In this document: positions 15,864 through 24,822 of the stretch, piece by piece
Numbering within the stretch: position 1 is the stretch's first letter
Layout: every line of letters starts with the position of its first letter
NCBI RefSeq assembly: GCF_021245725.1
Contig: NZ_JAJGSX010000015.1
Location: 1 to 64,000, forward strand
From: Pseudonocardia sp. TRM90224
Lineage (GTDB): Bacteria > Actinomycetota > Actinomycetes > Mycobacteriales > Pseudonocardiaceae
DNA length: 64,000 nt
Reading direction: 5' to 3'
Made by a program: the position numbers and the translations under genes
The notes under the pieces: model-generated
What the model was told of the DNA's origin: nothing
The model's database searches: none
The model's input: only the letters and a program-made list of their open reading frames with translations

Positions 15864-17551
15864 CAGCGAGGTCCGATGTCCTTGCGCGCGATGGCGCGCA
15901 ACAGGCCGGGGGTGAGGCGCGAGGCCAGCAGCCCGATGTGCGCCTCCGGGGTGACCGGCGCGAGCGCGGTGTTGCGCTCGACCGCCCGGACGACCTGCTC
16001 GGCGACCCGCTCCGGCGGGTAGTTGCGCCGGGCGTACGCCGCAGTGGTGGCTTGCTGGCGGCGCTGCTCGCCGGCGGCATCGAGGCCGACGAACTTCGTG
16101 GTCGAGGTGATGTTGGTGTGCACGAACCCGGGGCAGAGCGCGGTGACGCCGATGCCGTCGTCGCCGAGCTCGGCGCGCATGCTCTCGGAGAGCGCGAGCA
16201 CGGCCGCCTTCGTCGTCCCGTACGCCGAGAGGGTGCGTTGGGGCAGGTATGCCGCCGCCGAGGCGACGTTGACGATGTGCCCGCCCTCACCGTGGGCGCG
16301 CATCTGCTCGGCGAAGAGCCGCGACCCGTGGATGACGCCCCACAGGTTGACGTCGATGATCTTCTGCCAGTCGGCGAGCGAGGTGTCGGCGAAGGCGCCG
16401 GCCATGCCGATGCCGGCGTTGTTGACCACGAGGTCGGGCACACCGTGCTCGGCCGCCACCTGCTTGGCGAACGCCTCCATGGCGGCGCCGTCGGAGACGT
16501 CGACCTGGTAGGCGCCGGCAGCGCCCATGCCGACCGTCTCCTGCGCCGTTGCGAGGTCGCGGTCGGCCGCGATCACCTCGGCGCCGCGGCGGGCGAAGGC
16601 GAGCGCGGTGGCCCGCCCGATCCCGCTGCCCGCACCGGTGACGACGACGAGCCGGCCGGCCCAGCGCCCACCCGCGACCCGTGCGCGCTTCAGCGCGAGC
16701 GCCTCGGGCGCGCCCTCGATGTGCTCGACCAGCTCGCGCACGCATCGGGCGATCACGTCGGGCCGGGTGCGGACCACCCAGTGCCCGCCGGGGATGCGCC
16801 GGACCCGCAGGTCGTCGACGTACGGGGCGATGTCGGTCTGCAGGGGCGTGGTGACGTACTTGTCGCGGGTCGGGGCGAGCACCTGCACCGGGACGCCGGT
16901 GTGGCGCGGCTGCGGGTCGGCGAGCCGCTGCGCAATGTTGGCGCGATAGAGCTCCAGCCCGTTGACGGCGTCGCGGACGTTCGGGGGCGCGATGCGTTCG
17001 CGGGCGGCGAGCACCCGGCCGAAGAGGCCCGCGCGCCAGGCGAGGACCGGCAGCACGGGGAGCCGGAAGAACGCCGTGTACCAGGAGTGCAGGCCCTGGC
17101 GGACGATCTGCCGCAGCGCGCTGATTCCGCGACGGCGGAACCAGAGGCCGACGTGGTCGAGGCACGGTCCGGAGATCGAGGTGAAGGAGGCGACGCGGCC
17201 GCGCAGGGCGTCGCCGGTGACGGCGTGCCAGGTCTGGATGGCGCCCCAGTCGTGCGCGACGAGGTGCACCGGACGGTCGGGGCTGACGGCGTCGATCACG
17301 GCGCGCAGGTCGTCGGCGAGCCGGTCGAGGTGGTAGCCCGCGCGGTCGGGCGGCGCTTGCGAGGCGCCGGCGCCTCGCACGTCGTAGGTGACGACGCGGA
17401 AGTGGTCGCGCAGCTCCGTGACCAGCCCGTCCCAGACGGTGTGGTCGTCCGGGTAGCCGTGCACCGCGACGAGCGTCGGTGCGTCCGGGTCGCCGGTAGC
17501 CGTGACGGCGAGCCGCAGCCCGTCGGGAGCGATCACCTCGGTGTGAGACAC
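15863..17551 (-). CDS. EphD-like fusion: alpha/beta hydrolase plus short-chain dehydrogenase
   Basis: 562-residue two-domain enzyme like mycobacterial EphD. Residues 1-285 are an alpha/beta hydrolase with oxyanion HGYPDD, nucleophile elbow AHDWGA (D as nucleophile, epoxide-hydrolase style) and a late GGHW histidine. Residues 300-562 are an SDR with TGAGSGIG, NNAG and catalytic Y in SAYGTTKAA. The fusion should open an epoxide or ester and oxidise the product. The GTG start lies 6 bases after a TATCAT -10 box, so the mRNA is probably leaderless. It is first gene of the 17551-13254 operon. Confidence 0.88.
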   Translation of the reverse strand: MSHTEVIAPDGLRLAVTATGDPDAPTLVAVHGYPDDHTVWDGLVTELRDHFRVVTYDVRGAGASQAPPDRAGYHLDRLADDLRAVIDAVSPDRPVHLVAHDWGAIQTWHAVTGDALRGRVASFTSISGPCLDHVGLWFRRRGISALRQIVRQGLHSWYTAFFRLPVLPVLAWRAGLFGRVLAARERIAPPNVRDAVNGLELYRANIAQRLADPQPRHTGVPVQVLAPTRDKYVTTPLQTDIAPYVDDLRVRRIPGGHWVVRTRPDVIARCVRELVEHIEGAPEALALKRARVAGGRWAGRLVVVTGAGSGIGRATALAFARRGAEVIAADRDLATAQETVGMGAAGAYQVDVSDGAAMEAFAKQVAAEHGVPDLVVNNAGIGMAGAFADTSLADWQKIIDVNLWGVIHGSRLFAEQMRAHGEGGHIVNVASAAAYLPQRTLSAYGTTKAAVLALSESMRAELGDDGIGVTALCPGFVHTNITSTTKFVGLDAAGEQRRQQATTAAYARRNYPPERVAEQVVRAVERNTALAPVTPEAHIGLLASRLTPGLLRAIARKDIGPR

Positions 17552-17552
17552 A

Positions 17553-17576
17553 CTGTCATGATAGAAAACCTGTCAA
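17553..17576. promoter_or_regulatory. Promoter/operator of the EphD-like operon
   Basis: On the minus strand, TATCAT (17558-17563) fits a -10 box for a leaderless GTG at 17551. Two TGACAG direct repeats (17553-17558 and 17570-17575) are 17 bp apart and flank it, a spacing that suits a dimeric repressor. The downstream TetR at 13254 is a candidate. Confidence 0.4.
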
Positions 17577-17752
17577 TAGCGGTATCACGGTGAACCGGGC
17601 GGGCTCCACCTTGCGTAACCGTCAGGAAATGCTTACCGATTCACGAGAGGACCTCCCCGCACCGATGAGTCCGCGAACGACGCCGGGTCTCCATGATTGA
17701 CCGCATCGTTCCGGTGGACAGGCCGCCGGCGGAGGTGGAGGGGAAGTGCGCG

Positions 17753-18016
17753 ATGGAGCTCACGATGAACGTCCAGCTCACCGGCCGGGACCGGGCGATC
17801 CTGCGGGCCGTCGCGGCAGGCAACGCCGAGCTCGAGTGGGGTGCCGAGCCCGACCTGTTCCTCGACGGACGCTGTTGCTGCGACCAGGCCGCTGCGCACC
17901 GGCTGGCCCGGGCGGGCTACATCGCCCCCGCGGCAGTGTGCACGGCCGGCCAGCGGGTGGCCGCCTGCCTGACCGCCGCGGGCAAGCAGGAGCTCGGAGT
18001 GCTCGCCGCCGCCTGA
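17753..18016 (+). CDS. Hypothetical 87-residue protein
   Basis: Not recognised. It is a short protein with LTGRDRAILRAVAAG followed by DGRCCCDQAAAHRLARAGYI and a TAAGKQELG tail. The ordering resembles a winged helix-like module with an embedded CCC cluster. The ATG at 17753 has a good GGAGGGGAA site; an earlier ATG at 17693 would add a Pro-rich lead. It stands alone and converges with the zinc-ribbon gene. Confidence 0.6.
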   Translation: MELTMNVQLTGRDRAILRAVAAGNAELEWGAEPDLFLDGRCCCDQAAAHRLARAGYIAPAAVCTAGQRVAACLTAAGKQELGVLAAA

Positions 18017-18042
18017 GCGCGACCGGCTTCAGCCTTCGGTCT

Positions 18043-18336
18043 TCAGCCTGCGAACGTCCAACGACCCGTCCCGTGGGTGACCACGAGGCGGGTCGGCTCA
18101 CGTCGGACGGCCAGCCCGGGGGTGGGGACGCTGTCCATCGCCGCGAAATGCGCCGCGCCCGCCGCGTAGACGTACCCGAGCTCCACCGCGCCGTCGACGG
18201 GGCGGAAGTCGGTGGTCGACGCGCACGACGGACATTGCCACTGCACGGTCCCGAGCGCGGGGGAGAAGGCGGTGCACGCCCCGAGGAACTCGGCGAGCGG
18301 CACCGCGTGCGAGCAGCCGGGGCAGGTGATCGTCAT
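18043..18336 (-). CDS. Zinc-ribbon protein coupled to paaK
   Basis: 97-residue protein with two Cys pairs (CPGC at 5-8 and CPSC at 35-38) forming a likely zinc ribbon, then a beta-rich tail. The start overlaps the paaK stop by 4 bp (ATGA), so it is made with the phenylacetate genes. No catalytic residues are apparent; it may be an accessory or regulatory factor. Confidence 0.65.
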   Translation of the reverse strand: MTITCPGCSHAVPLAEFLGACTAFSPALGTVQWQCPSCASTTDFRPVDGAVELGYVYAAGAAHFAAMDSVPTPGLAVRREPTRLVVTHGTGRWTFAG

Positions 18337-19649
18337 GCGCGGGTGCGGTGGTCCTTGAGCCGCTGCAGCTTGCCGACGGAGCGTTCCAGGGTCTCCGGAT
18401 CGACGATCTCGCAGGCCACCGTGACGCCGACGGTCTCCTTGATCGCGGTGATCAGCTCGGCAGACGCCGTCGCGCGGCGGTCGGCAACGGTCTCCGGCCG
18501 CGCCTCGACCCGCACGGTGAGCGCGTCCATCCGGCCCTGCGTGCTCAGCACCAGCTGGAAGTGCGGCGAGAGCCCGGCGGTGCGCAGGACGACCTCCTCG
18601 ATCTGGGTCGGGAACACGTTCACCCCGCGCAGGATGATCATGTCGTCGCTGCGGCCGGTGATCTTCTGCATGCGCCGCATCCCCGGCCGCGCGCTGCCCG
18701 GCAGCAGCCGGGTGAGGTCGCGGGTGCGGTAGCGGATGATCGGCAGCGCCTCCTTCGTGAGGGAGGTGAACAGCAGCTCACCCTCCTCCCCGTCGCGCAG
18801 CGGGGTGCCGTCGAGCGGGTCGACGACCTCGGGGAGGAAGTGGTCCTCCCAGATGTGCAGCCCGTCCTTCGACTCCACGCACTCCTGCGAGACACCAGGT
18901 CCCATGACTTCGGAGAGGCCGTAGATGTCGACCGCGTGCATGTCCATGCGCTCCTCGATCTCGAGGCGCATCTGTTCGGTCCACGGCTCCGCGCCGAAGA
19001 CGCCGACCTGCAGCGACGAGGAGCGCGGGTCGATGCCCTGCTTCTCGAACTCGTCGACGATCGTGAGCATGTAGCTCGGGGTGACCATGATGATCTCGGG
19101 CCGGAAGTCCTGGATCAGCTGGACCTGCCGCGGCGTCATCCCACCGGAGATGGGGATGGCGGTGGCGCCGAGCTTCTCGATGCCGTAGTGCGCGCCGAGG
19201 CCGCCGGTGAACAGGCCGTACCCGTAGGCGTTGTGCACCTTGTGGCCGGGCCGGGCGCCCGCCGCGCGCAGCGAGCGCGCCATCAGCCCGGCCCAGTTGT
19301 CGATGTCGCGCTCGGTGTAGCCGACGACCGTCGGGCGCCCGGTCGTCCCCGATGACGCGTGGATGCGCCGGACCTGCTCCTGCGGCACCGCGAACATCCC
19401 GAAGGGGTAGTTGTCGCGCAGGTCGGCCTTGGTCGTCGTCGGGAACCGCGCCAGGTCGGCGAGCTCGCGGCAGTCGTCGGGGTGCACGCCTGCCGCGTCG
19501 AACGCCTTGCGGTAGTGCGCGACGTTCGCGTACGCGTGCCGCAGCGTCCACTGCAGCCGTTCCAGCTGGGTGGCGCGCAGCTCGTCGACGGACATGCGCT
19601 CCGCGGGGTCGAGCGCGTCGGGGGCCGGTGCCTCGCCGAACCGTGCCAT
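18333..19649 (-). CDS. paaK: Phenylacetate-CoA ligase
   Basis: 438-residue adenylate-forming enzyme that activates phenylacetate to phenylacetyl-CoA, entry point of the aerobic Paa pathway. The AMP motif SSGTTGRPT is at 99-107. Also seen: FGAEPW, YGLSEVMGPG and the C-terminal hinge TGRSDDMIILRGVNVFP. The length matches PaaK. The ATG at 19649 has AGGAGAAG upstream and lies 2 bp from the paaZ stop. The paaABCDE epoxidase genes are not here. Confidence 0.95.
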   Translation of the reverse strand: MARFGEAPAPDALDPAERMSVDELRATQLERLQWTLRHAYANVAHYRKAFDAAGVHPDDCRELADLARFPTTTKADLRDNYPFGMFAVPQEQVRRIHASSGTTGRPTVVGYTERDIDNWAGLMARSLRAAGARPGHKVHNAYGYGLFTGGLGAHYGIEKLGATAIPISGGMTPRQVQLIQDFRPEIIMVTPSYMLTIVDEFEKQGIDPRSSSLQVGVFGAEPWTEQMRLEIEERMDMHAVDIYGLSEVMGPGVSQECVESKDGLHIWEDHFLPEVVDPLDGTPLRDGEEGELLFTSLTKEALPIIRYRTRDLTRLLPGSARPGMRRMQKITGRSDDMIILRGVNVFPTQIEEVVLRTAGLSPHFQLVLSTQGRMDALTVRVEARPETVADRRATASAELITAIKETVGVTVACEIVDPETLERSVGKLQRLKDHRTRA

Positions 19650-19651
19650 GC

Positions 19652-21679
19652 TCACTTCTCCTTCTTCGCCACCAGCGTGAGCACGTCGTAGCGCGCGACC
19701 GACTCGCCGTCCTGCCGCGTGACGTCGGCGTCCCAGCGCACCTCGCCGTAGTCGGCGGTGTCGCGCGGGGTGACCTGCTTGCAAGTCAGCGTGACGGTCA
19801 GCGAGTCGCCGAACTTCACCGGCGTCAGGAACCGCAGCCGGTCGACGCCGAAGTTGGCCAGCACCGGACCCGGGTCGGGGTCGACGAACAGGCCCGCGGC
19901 GAGGGAGACGATGAGGTAGCCGTGCGCCACCCGCTCGCCGAAGAGCGGGTTCGCGGCGGCTGCCTCGGCGTCCATGTGCGCGTAGAAGGTGTCGCCGGTG
20001 AACTCGGCGAAGTGCTCGACGTCCTCCTGCGTGACGAGCCGCGGACCGGCGACGACCGTGTCGCCGATCGAGAGCTCCTCCAGGTGCTTGCGGAACGGGT
20101 GGACGTCGGTCTGGTTCCGCTGCGAACCGGCGACCCAGCGGCCGGTGATCGCCGTCAGGGTGTCGGGGTCACCCTGCACGGCGGTGCGCTGCATGTGGTG
20201 CAGGACGCCGCGGATGCCGCCCATCTCCTCGCCGCCACCCGCGCGGCCGGGGCCGCCGTGCACCAGCTGCGGCATCGGCGAGCCGTGGCCGGTCGATTCC
20301 TTGGCGTCGACGCTGTTGAGCACGAGCACCCGCCCGTGCCACGGCGCGACACCCAGCACGACGTCCCGCGCGAAGGACGTGTCGGCGGTGACGACCGAGC
20401 CGGCGAGGCTGCCCTGGCCCCGGGCCGCGAAGTCGATCAGTTGCTCGGTCGAGGTGTACGGCAGCACCGTCGAGACCGGCCCGAACGCCTCCACCTCGTG
20501 CGGCTCCGCCCGGTCGGGGTCGGCGGTCAGCAGCATCGGCGAGACGAACGCGCCGCGCTCGGCGTCGGCGTCCTCCAGCTCGACGTGCTCGGGGTCGCCG
20601 AACACGATCCGCCCGGCGTCGCGCAGGGCCTTGACGCTGCGGCGCACCTCCTCGCGCTGCTCGAGGCTGGCGAGCGCGCCCATGCGGGCGGTGGCGGGGT
20701 TGCCGACGGTGGTGGTCGCGAGCCGCGCCGAGACGGCCTCGACGACGGCGTCGACGTGCTCGGCCGGCACGAAGGCGCGCCGGATCGCCGTGCACTTCTG
20801 GCCGGCCTTGACCGTCATCTCGGTGGTGAGCTGCTTGACGTAGAGGTCGAACTCGGGCGTGCCGGGGCCGGCGTCGGGGCCCAGGACCGACATGTTGAGC
20901 GAATCGGCCTCCGCGGAGAACCGCACGCTGCGCCCGACGATCCCGGGGTGCGTGCGCAGCTTCGCGGCGGTGGAGGCGGAGCCGGTGAACGAGACGAGGT
21001 CCTGCTCGGTGAGGTGGTCGAACATGTCCCCGACCGAGCCGCTGACCAGCTGGAACGTGCCCTCGGGCAGGATCTCGGACTCGACGATGAGCTCGGCCAG
21101 CCGGGCGGTGAGGAACGCGGTGGGGCTCGCGGGCTTGACGACGGTCGGCACGCCGGCGATGAACGCGGGCGCGAACTTCTCCAGCGGCCCCCACACCGGG
21201 AAGTTGAACGCGTTGACCTGGACGGCGACCCCGCGCAGCGAGGTGGCGACGTGCTGGCCGGCGAACGTGCCGCCGCGGGAGAGCGGCTCGACGTCGCCGT
21301 CGACGTAGACGGTGTCGTTGGGCATCTCGCGCTTCGCCTTCGACGCGTACGCGAACAGCACGCCGATGCCGCCGTCGACGTCGAACTTCGAGTCGTAGAG
21401 CGTTGCGCCGGTGCGGGCGGACACCTCGTAGAGCGCTTCGCGGTGCTCGCGCAGGTGCCCGGCCAGCGCCTTCAGCAGCGCCGCCCGCTGGTGGAACGTC
21501 AGCTCGCGCAACGCCGGCCCGCCGACCCGCCTGCCGTGGTCGAGCACGGCGGCCATGTCGATCCCGGCCGACGAGATGCGCGCGACCTCCTTGCCCGTCA
21601 CCGCGTCGAACAGCGGCCTGCCCTCGTCGGTCGGGGAGTGCCAGCTCCCGCGGACGTAGCTGCGCAGAACCGGTGTCAT
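19652..21679 (-). CDS. paaZ: Bifunctional PaaZ: oxepin-CoA hydrolase / 3-oxo-5,6-dehydrosuberyl-CoA semialdehyde dehydrogenase
   Basis: 675-residue fusion that opens the oxepin-CoA ring and oxidises the resulting aldehyde. Residues 1-520 are aldehyde dehydrogenase with E257 (FSAEADSLN) and C296 (GQKCTAIRRAF). About 540-675 is a MaoC/hotdog hydratase with the catalytic segment GDTFYAHMD. ATG 21679 has a GGAGG site at good spacing. It precedes paaK in the operon and has a PaaR-like operator in its leader. Confidence 0.95.
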   Translation of the reverse strand: MTPVLRSYVRGSWHSPTDEGRPLFDAVTGKEVARISSAGIDMAAVLDHGRRVGGPALRELTFHQRAALLKALAGHLREHREALYEVSARTGATLYDSKFDVDGGIGVLFAYASKAKREMPNDTVYVDGDVEPLSRGGTFAGQHVATSLRGVAVQVNAFNFPVWGPLEKFAPAFIAGVPTVVKPASPTAFLTARLAELIVESEILPEGTFQLVSGSVGDMFDHLTEQDLVSFTGSASTAAKLRTHPGIVGRSVRFSAEADSLNMSVLGPDAGPGTPEFDLYVKQLTTEMTVKAGQKCTAIRRAFVPAEHVDAVVEAVSARLATTTVGNPATARMGALASLEQREEVRRSVKALRDAGRIVFGDPEHVELEDADAERGAFVSPMLLTADPDRAEPHEVEAFGPVSTVLPYTSTEQLIDFAARGQGSLAGSVVTADTSFARDVVLGVAPWHGRVLVLNSVDAKESTGHGSPMPQLVHGGPGRAGGGEEMGGIRGVLHHMQRTAVQGDPDTLTAITGRWVAGSQRNQTDVHPFRKHLEELSIGDTVVAGPRLVTQEDVEHFAEFTGDTFYAHMDAEAAAANPLFGERVAHGYLIVSLAAGLFVDPDPGPVLANFGVDRLRFLTPVKFGDSLTVTLTCKQVTPRDTADYGEVRWDADVTRQDGESVARYDVLTLVAKKEK

Positions 21680-21696
21680 CCAGAGCCTCCGTGCTC

Positions 21697-21716
21697 GACC
21701 GACCGTTCGTTCGGTT
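21697..21716. promoter_or_regulatory. PaaR-like operator upstream of paaZ
   Basis: The dyad ACCGA.CG..CG.TCGGT (21698-21715) matches the style of TetR-family PaaR sites that control phenylacetate genes in other bacteria. It lies 18-37 bp upstream of the paaZ ATG. No paaR gene is in the window. The motif match is from memory. Confidence 0.6.
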
Positions 21717-21759
21717 GAACCTAGCATGGTGGCAGGCGACCGTCGACACGCTTCGGACC

Positions 21760-21822
21760 CGTCGACAACGACGTTCTGGTCAATGTGAGCGCTAACAAAC
21801 AGCCAAAACGTCGTTGTCGACG
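21760..21822. repeat. Family D palindromic element, copy 1
   Basis: Stem CGTCGACAACGACGTT / AACGTCGTTGTCGACG encloses a conserved loop with TGTGAGCGCTAACA, which looks like a LacI-family half-palindrome. This copy lies in a co-directional gap between the hydrolase 3' end and the paaZ promoter. Other copies are at 48225 and 49798. Confidence 0.9.
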
Positions 21823-21917
21823 GTTCTCCTGGGGGCAGTCGTCGATCGGGGCGCCGGGCCTCATGATGCCGCCGATCGGTGGGGTCGTTTGGCGAGGTCG
21901 TTCGGGGAGTGTTGTTG

Positions 21918-23234
21918 TCAGCTCAGCAGAAACTGGCGGATCTGTTGGGAGACCGGGGCTGGTGCTGCCCAGAATGCGCCGTGGCTCTGGCCGGGCAGGG
22001 TCAGGATCGTGACGTTCGGTAGAAGCGCGGCCAGGGCAGCGGCTCCGGTATGGAAGTGGGCCTCGCTGTCGCCACCGACGGCGACTGCGATCGGCGCTTC
22101 GGTCGACCACCGGTCAGCGGGTAGTGGTTTGCCGTCCTGGAGGCCGCTCAGCGTTTTGCCCTCGTAGGCGAAGGTGTGGGCGTACCGGGTCGTGTCGTCC
22201 CAGGAGGGGTCCTGTTTCATCGGCTCGATGTATTCGGCCGGGAGGCCGATGACTTCGGTCATCACGTACTCGACTGCGTCGCTGCGCCGGCCGGCTTCGA
22301 CCAGGTTTTCTACCTGCGCGACCCAGTGGGTGGGCACTGGTTGGCGGGAGTTGTCGACGATGAACGGCGGGTCGTAGAGGTAGAGCCCGGTCACCTTGTT
22401 GCCCAGCGCGGTGGCTGCGTCGAGGGTGATCGCGCAGCCACCGGAACCGCTGGTAAGGGCTGCTGAGCCACCCGCGACGTCGATCAGGGCGGCGATGTCG
22501 TCGATCTCTCGGGCCGGGTCGTAGGGCTGGGGGTCCCCGCTGGCCCCGCGTCCGCGTCGATCGAAGCTGATCACGGTGAAGTGCTCGGACAGTGCAGTGG
22601 TCAGGCCGGCGAGGCCGGTGTGGTCCTCGGCCACGTTGCTGACCACGATGATCGCCGGACCGGAACCTGTCTTCTGGTAGGCGATGATGGTGCCGTCGGT
22701 GGACGTGATCGTCTGCATTGCTACCTCTCGTGGAGTCCGAAGGACGGCGTCGAGCCGGTCGAGGGATTCGGCGTAGCCGTCGGCCATTCGTAGATCGACG
22801 GCACGTCGCAGGGCCCGGGTGTCGGGGAAGCTGATGTCGACCTCGACGTGGCAACCGGCGCCGACGGGCGTGAAGGAGACCGAGGTCGGGAACGTGCCGG
22901 TGCCGTCAGGTTCCCAGGCGTCGTCGGCGAAGGCGTCGTCGTAGGTCAGTCTGGCCAGTGGATCGACGAGGCCGTAAGTGGCGGTGCCGCGAACCGGTTC
23001 GGCCGACCCGTCCTCGGGGGCGAGCTCGAACCGCCAACGACCGCCGGGGCGAACGTCCATCTCGTGCACGCTCGCCACCCAGCCTGCCGGACCCCACCAT
23101 TTCGTGATTGCCGCGGCGTCGGTCCAGGCCCACCACGCACGGTCCACCTCGGCGGTGTAACTGCGGCTGATACGGAGCGTGTTGCGTGACTCGTCGATCA
23201 CGACCCCGTCCCCAGGAATGGTCTGCATGCTCAC
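21918..23234 (-). CDS. AHSA1/SRPBCC domain fused to an alpha/beta hydrolase
   Basis: 438-residue fusion. Residues 1-165 are an AHSA1-type lipid/ligand-binding domain (RSYTAEVDRAWWAWTDAAAI; TKWWGPAGW). Residues 172-438 are an alpha/beta hydrolase with nucleophile motif TSGSGGCA and catalytic His in GQSHGAFW. The junction reads like a hydrolase N-terminus (VAMQTITSTDG), so two ancestral genes seem to have been joined. It starts at GTG 23234, which overlaps the ArsR stop (GTGA); ATG 23228 is the alternative. ArsR-AHSA1 pairs are common; the hydrolase addition is less so. Confidence 0.82.
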   Translation of the reverse strand: MSMQTIPGDGVVIDESRNTLRISRSYTAEVDRAWWAWTDAAAITKWWGPAGWVASVHEMDVRPGGRWRFELAPEDGSAEPVRGTATYGLVDPLARLTYDDAFADDAWEPDGTGTFPTSVSFTPVGAGCHVEVDISFPDTRALRRAVDLRMADGYAESLDRLDAVLRTPREVAMQTITSTDGTIIAYQKTGSGPAIIVVSNVAEDHTGLAGLTTALSEHFTVISFDRRGRGASGDPQPYDPAREIDDIAALIDVAGGSAALTSGSGGCAITLDAATALGNKVTGLYLYDPPFIVDNSRQPVPTHWVAQVENLVEAGRRSDAVEYVMTEVIGLPAEYIEPMKQDPSWDDTTRYAHTFAYEGKTLSGLQDGKPLPADRWSTEAPIAVAVGGDSEAHFHTGAAALAALLPNVTILTLPGQSHGAFWAAPAPVSQQIRQFLLS

Positions 23235-23560
23235 TGATCCTTACTGTCCGTCTGGTCGAGGAAGGAGCCGAGGCGGTCCATCCGTTCCGACCACAAGCCG
23301 GCGAAGCGCTGCGTCCAGGCGTTCAGCTCGCGCATCGATTCTGGGCGGAGCCGGTAGATCCGCTGCTGCGCCTGTCTGGTCGCATCCACCACTTCCGCCT
23401 CGGCCAGCAGCCGCAGATGCCGCGACACTTGTGGCTGGCCCAAATCGAGGTTGTCGACGATGCCGCCGACCGACTGCGGACCATCCTTCAAGAGCTCGAC
23501 GATCCGGAACCGGCTCGGCTCCGAGATCACCGTCAACCGCTGCTGCACCGTGGAAACCAT
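23231..23560 (-). CDS. ArsR-family transcriptional regulator
   Basis: 109-residue winged-helix repressor: EPSRFRIVELLKDGPQSVGG, then the recognition helix LGQPQVSRHLRLL at about 40-52. There are no metal-type CxC residues, so it likely answers a non-metal signal. The ATG at 23560 lies directly beside a 12-bp inverted repeat that should be its operator. Co-transcribed with the AHSA1-hydrolase fusion. Confidence 0.9.
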   Translation of the reverse strand: MVSTVQQRLTVISEPSRFRIVELLKDGPQSVGGIVDNLDLGQPQVSRHLRLLAEAEVVDATRQAQQRIYRLRPESMRELNAWTQRFAGLWSERMDRLGSFLDQTDSKDQ

Positions 23561-23563
23561 GCA

Positions 23564-23593
23564 CCTATATATACAGCGACGTGTATATATAGG
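23564..23593. promoter_or_regulatory. Operator of the ArsR gene
   Basis: Perfect 12-bp arms CCTATATATACA (23564-23575) and TGTATATATAGG (23582-23593) flank a 6-nt spacer. The AT-rich dyad stands out from the GC-rich setting and covers the promoter, so autorepression is expected. Confidence 0.85.
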
Positions 23594-23698
23594 CAAGAGT
23601 GCCATAGGTGGTCGGCGACCCCTTCTGCACCCTGCCTGGGGAGCCGGACCGCCTACTCCCGGCACTCCAACAACCGCCGTTATCAGTTCCACCCACTG

Positions 23699-23715
23699 GT
23701 CAATGAGTCATTGAC
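23699..23715. repeat. GTCAATGA-g-TCATTGAC dyad (related to 27764-27782)
   Basis: A perfect 8-bp inverted repeat overlaps the stop codon of the DUF4037 gene. On the minus strand it and its flank match the site at 27764 at 23 of 27 positions. It may be a protein-binding site or a remnant repeat. Confidence 0.5.
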
Positions 23716-24781
23716 GCCACCTTTTACGGACGTGGTCCGGTTTGGTCAGCAGGTTCGTGTTGTCGAGGTGCTGGTCGGCGGTGCCGGTGAGGGGGAGGGC
23801 CTGCACCTCCGGGTCGGTGATGGCGGCGCGCAGGGCGTCGGTGAAGCGGCCGGCCATGATCACCTGGAAGGGCCTGCTGTGGTACGGCCTGGTGGCGGGG
23901 TCGACGTCGGCGCACAGCGGGGTGCCGTCGGGGAGCCGGGTGGTGTTCTGCAGGCGCGCCACGGTCTCGTAGGCGGCGGCGAGGTGGGTCTCGCGGGCGG
24001 GCCAGTCGGTGGCGGCGAGCGTGGCCCGCAGGTGGGGGGTGAGCGTGGTGGCGACGGGTATGCGGGCGAAGGCGCTGCCGAGCCACTTGGAGTAGGGCGG
24101 GTACTCGCGGGCGATAAGGAGGCAGAGGCGGATCAGGTCGCGGGTGAGCCGGGCGGCGACGACCGCGGAGCCGAGCTCGTCGCCGACCTCTCCGCAGCGG
24201 CCGACGAACGCTTCCTCTTCGGCGATGCGGGCCCATTGGCAGGCGAGGGCGTGGCGCCAGACGTCCGGCGGGTACCAGCGCAGCGCGGCGCGCACGGGTT
24301 CGAGCTCGCCGAGGCCGTCGTGGAACACCGCGCCGGCGGTGACCTCGGTGAGGGCTTGCGTGGGTGTGGCGAGCCAGTCGAGGAGGTCGATCCCGGCGCG
24401 CGGGTCGAACGCGAGGCGGGAGACGAGCCAGCTGCCGAGGTCGGTGATCTCGACGCGATGGTCGACGGGGCCGTCGGTGGTGGACATATGGCCGATGCCG
24501 GGGTCGTCGGTCTCGGCGAAGTGGGTCGACCAGCCGCGGAAGGTGCGGGGGAGCCGTTCGGCCAGCATCGTGCTGATCTCGGCCGCGCGCCCGGCGTCGG
24601 TGGGGGAGAGGAACACCTGCAGCCGGGGCCCCCACTCGTGGTCGGCGGAGCGTTCGGTGTCGAAGCCGAGCACCTCGGAGCCGCTGCCGACGCGGGCGGC
24701 GGTGTGCACGAGACCGTCGAGCAGCGGCGCGACGGCTTCGGCGTAGAACGCTCGGGAGAGCTCGAGCCCTGGCAGGAACAT
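23708..24781 (-). CDS. DUF4037-domain protein
   Basis: 357-residue protein of the DUF4037 type, which is related to nucleotidyltransferase-like folds. The N-terminus (LPGLELSRAFYAEAVAPLLDGLV) and the GSGSEVLGFDTERSADHEWGP segment (about 33-55) look like a GSxSxG...D.D nucleotidyltransferase core. The C-terminal half is helical. The ATG at 24781 follows a GAGG site; 24790 is the alternative. Substrate unknown. The stop falls in the GTCAAT dyad. Confidence 0.7.
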   Translation of the reverse strand: MFLPGLELSRAFYAEAVAPLLDGLVHTAARVGSGSEVLGFDTERSADHEWGPRLQVFLSPTDAGRAAEISTMLAERLPRTFRGWSTHFAETDDPGIGHMSTTDGPVDHRVEITDLGSWLVSRLAFDPRAGIDLLDWLATPTQALTEVTAGAVFHDGLGELEPVRAALRWYPPDVWRHALACQWARIAEEEAFVGRCGEVGDELGSAVVAARLTRDLIRLCLLIAREYPPYSKWLGSAFARIPVATTLTPHLRATLAATDWPARETHLAAAYETVARLQNTTRLPDGTPLCADVDPATRPYHSRPFQVIMAGRFTDALRAAITDPEVQALPLTGTADQHLDNTNLLTKPDHVRKRWRQ

Positions 24782-24822
24782 GCCGGCCATCCTCAGGGCT
24801 GGCGACCGGAGTCGCAGCCGGT

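Noticed and set aside
20169-21749. Long open frame overlapping paaZ
   Set aside because: Low-complexity Arg/Ala/Gly composition, shadow of paaZ in another frame.
22848-23189. Plus-strand open frame opposite the AHSA1 gene
   Set aside because: Antisense shadow without a start signal or family resemblance.
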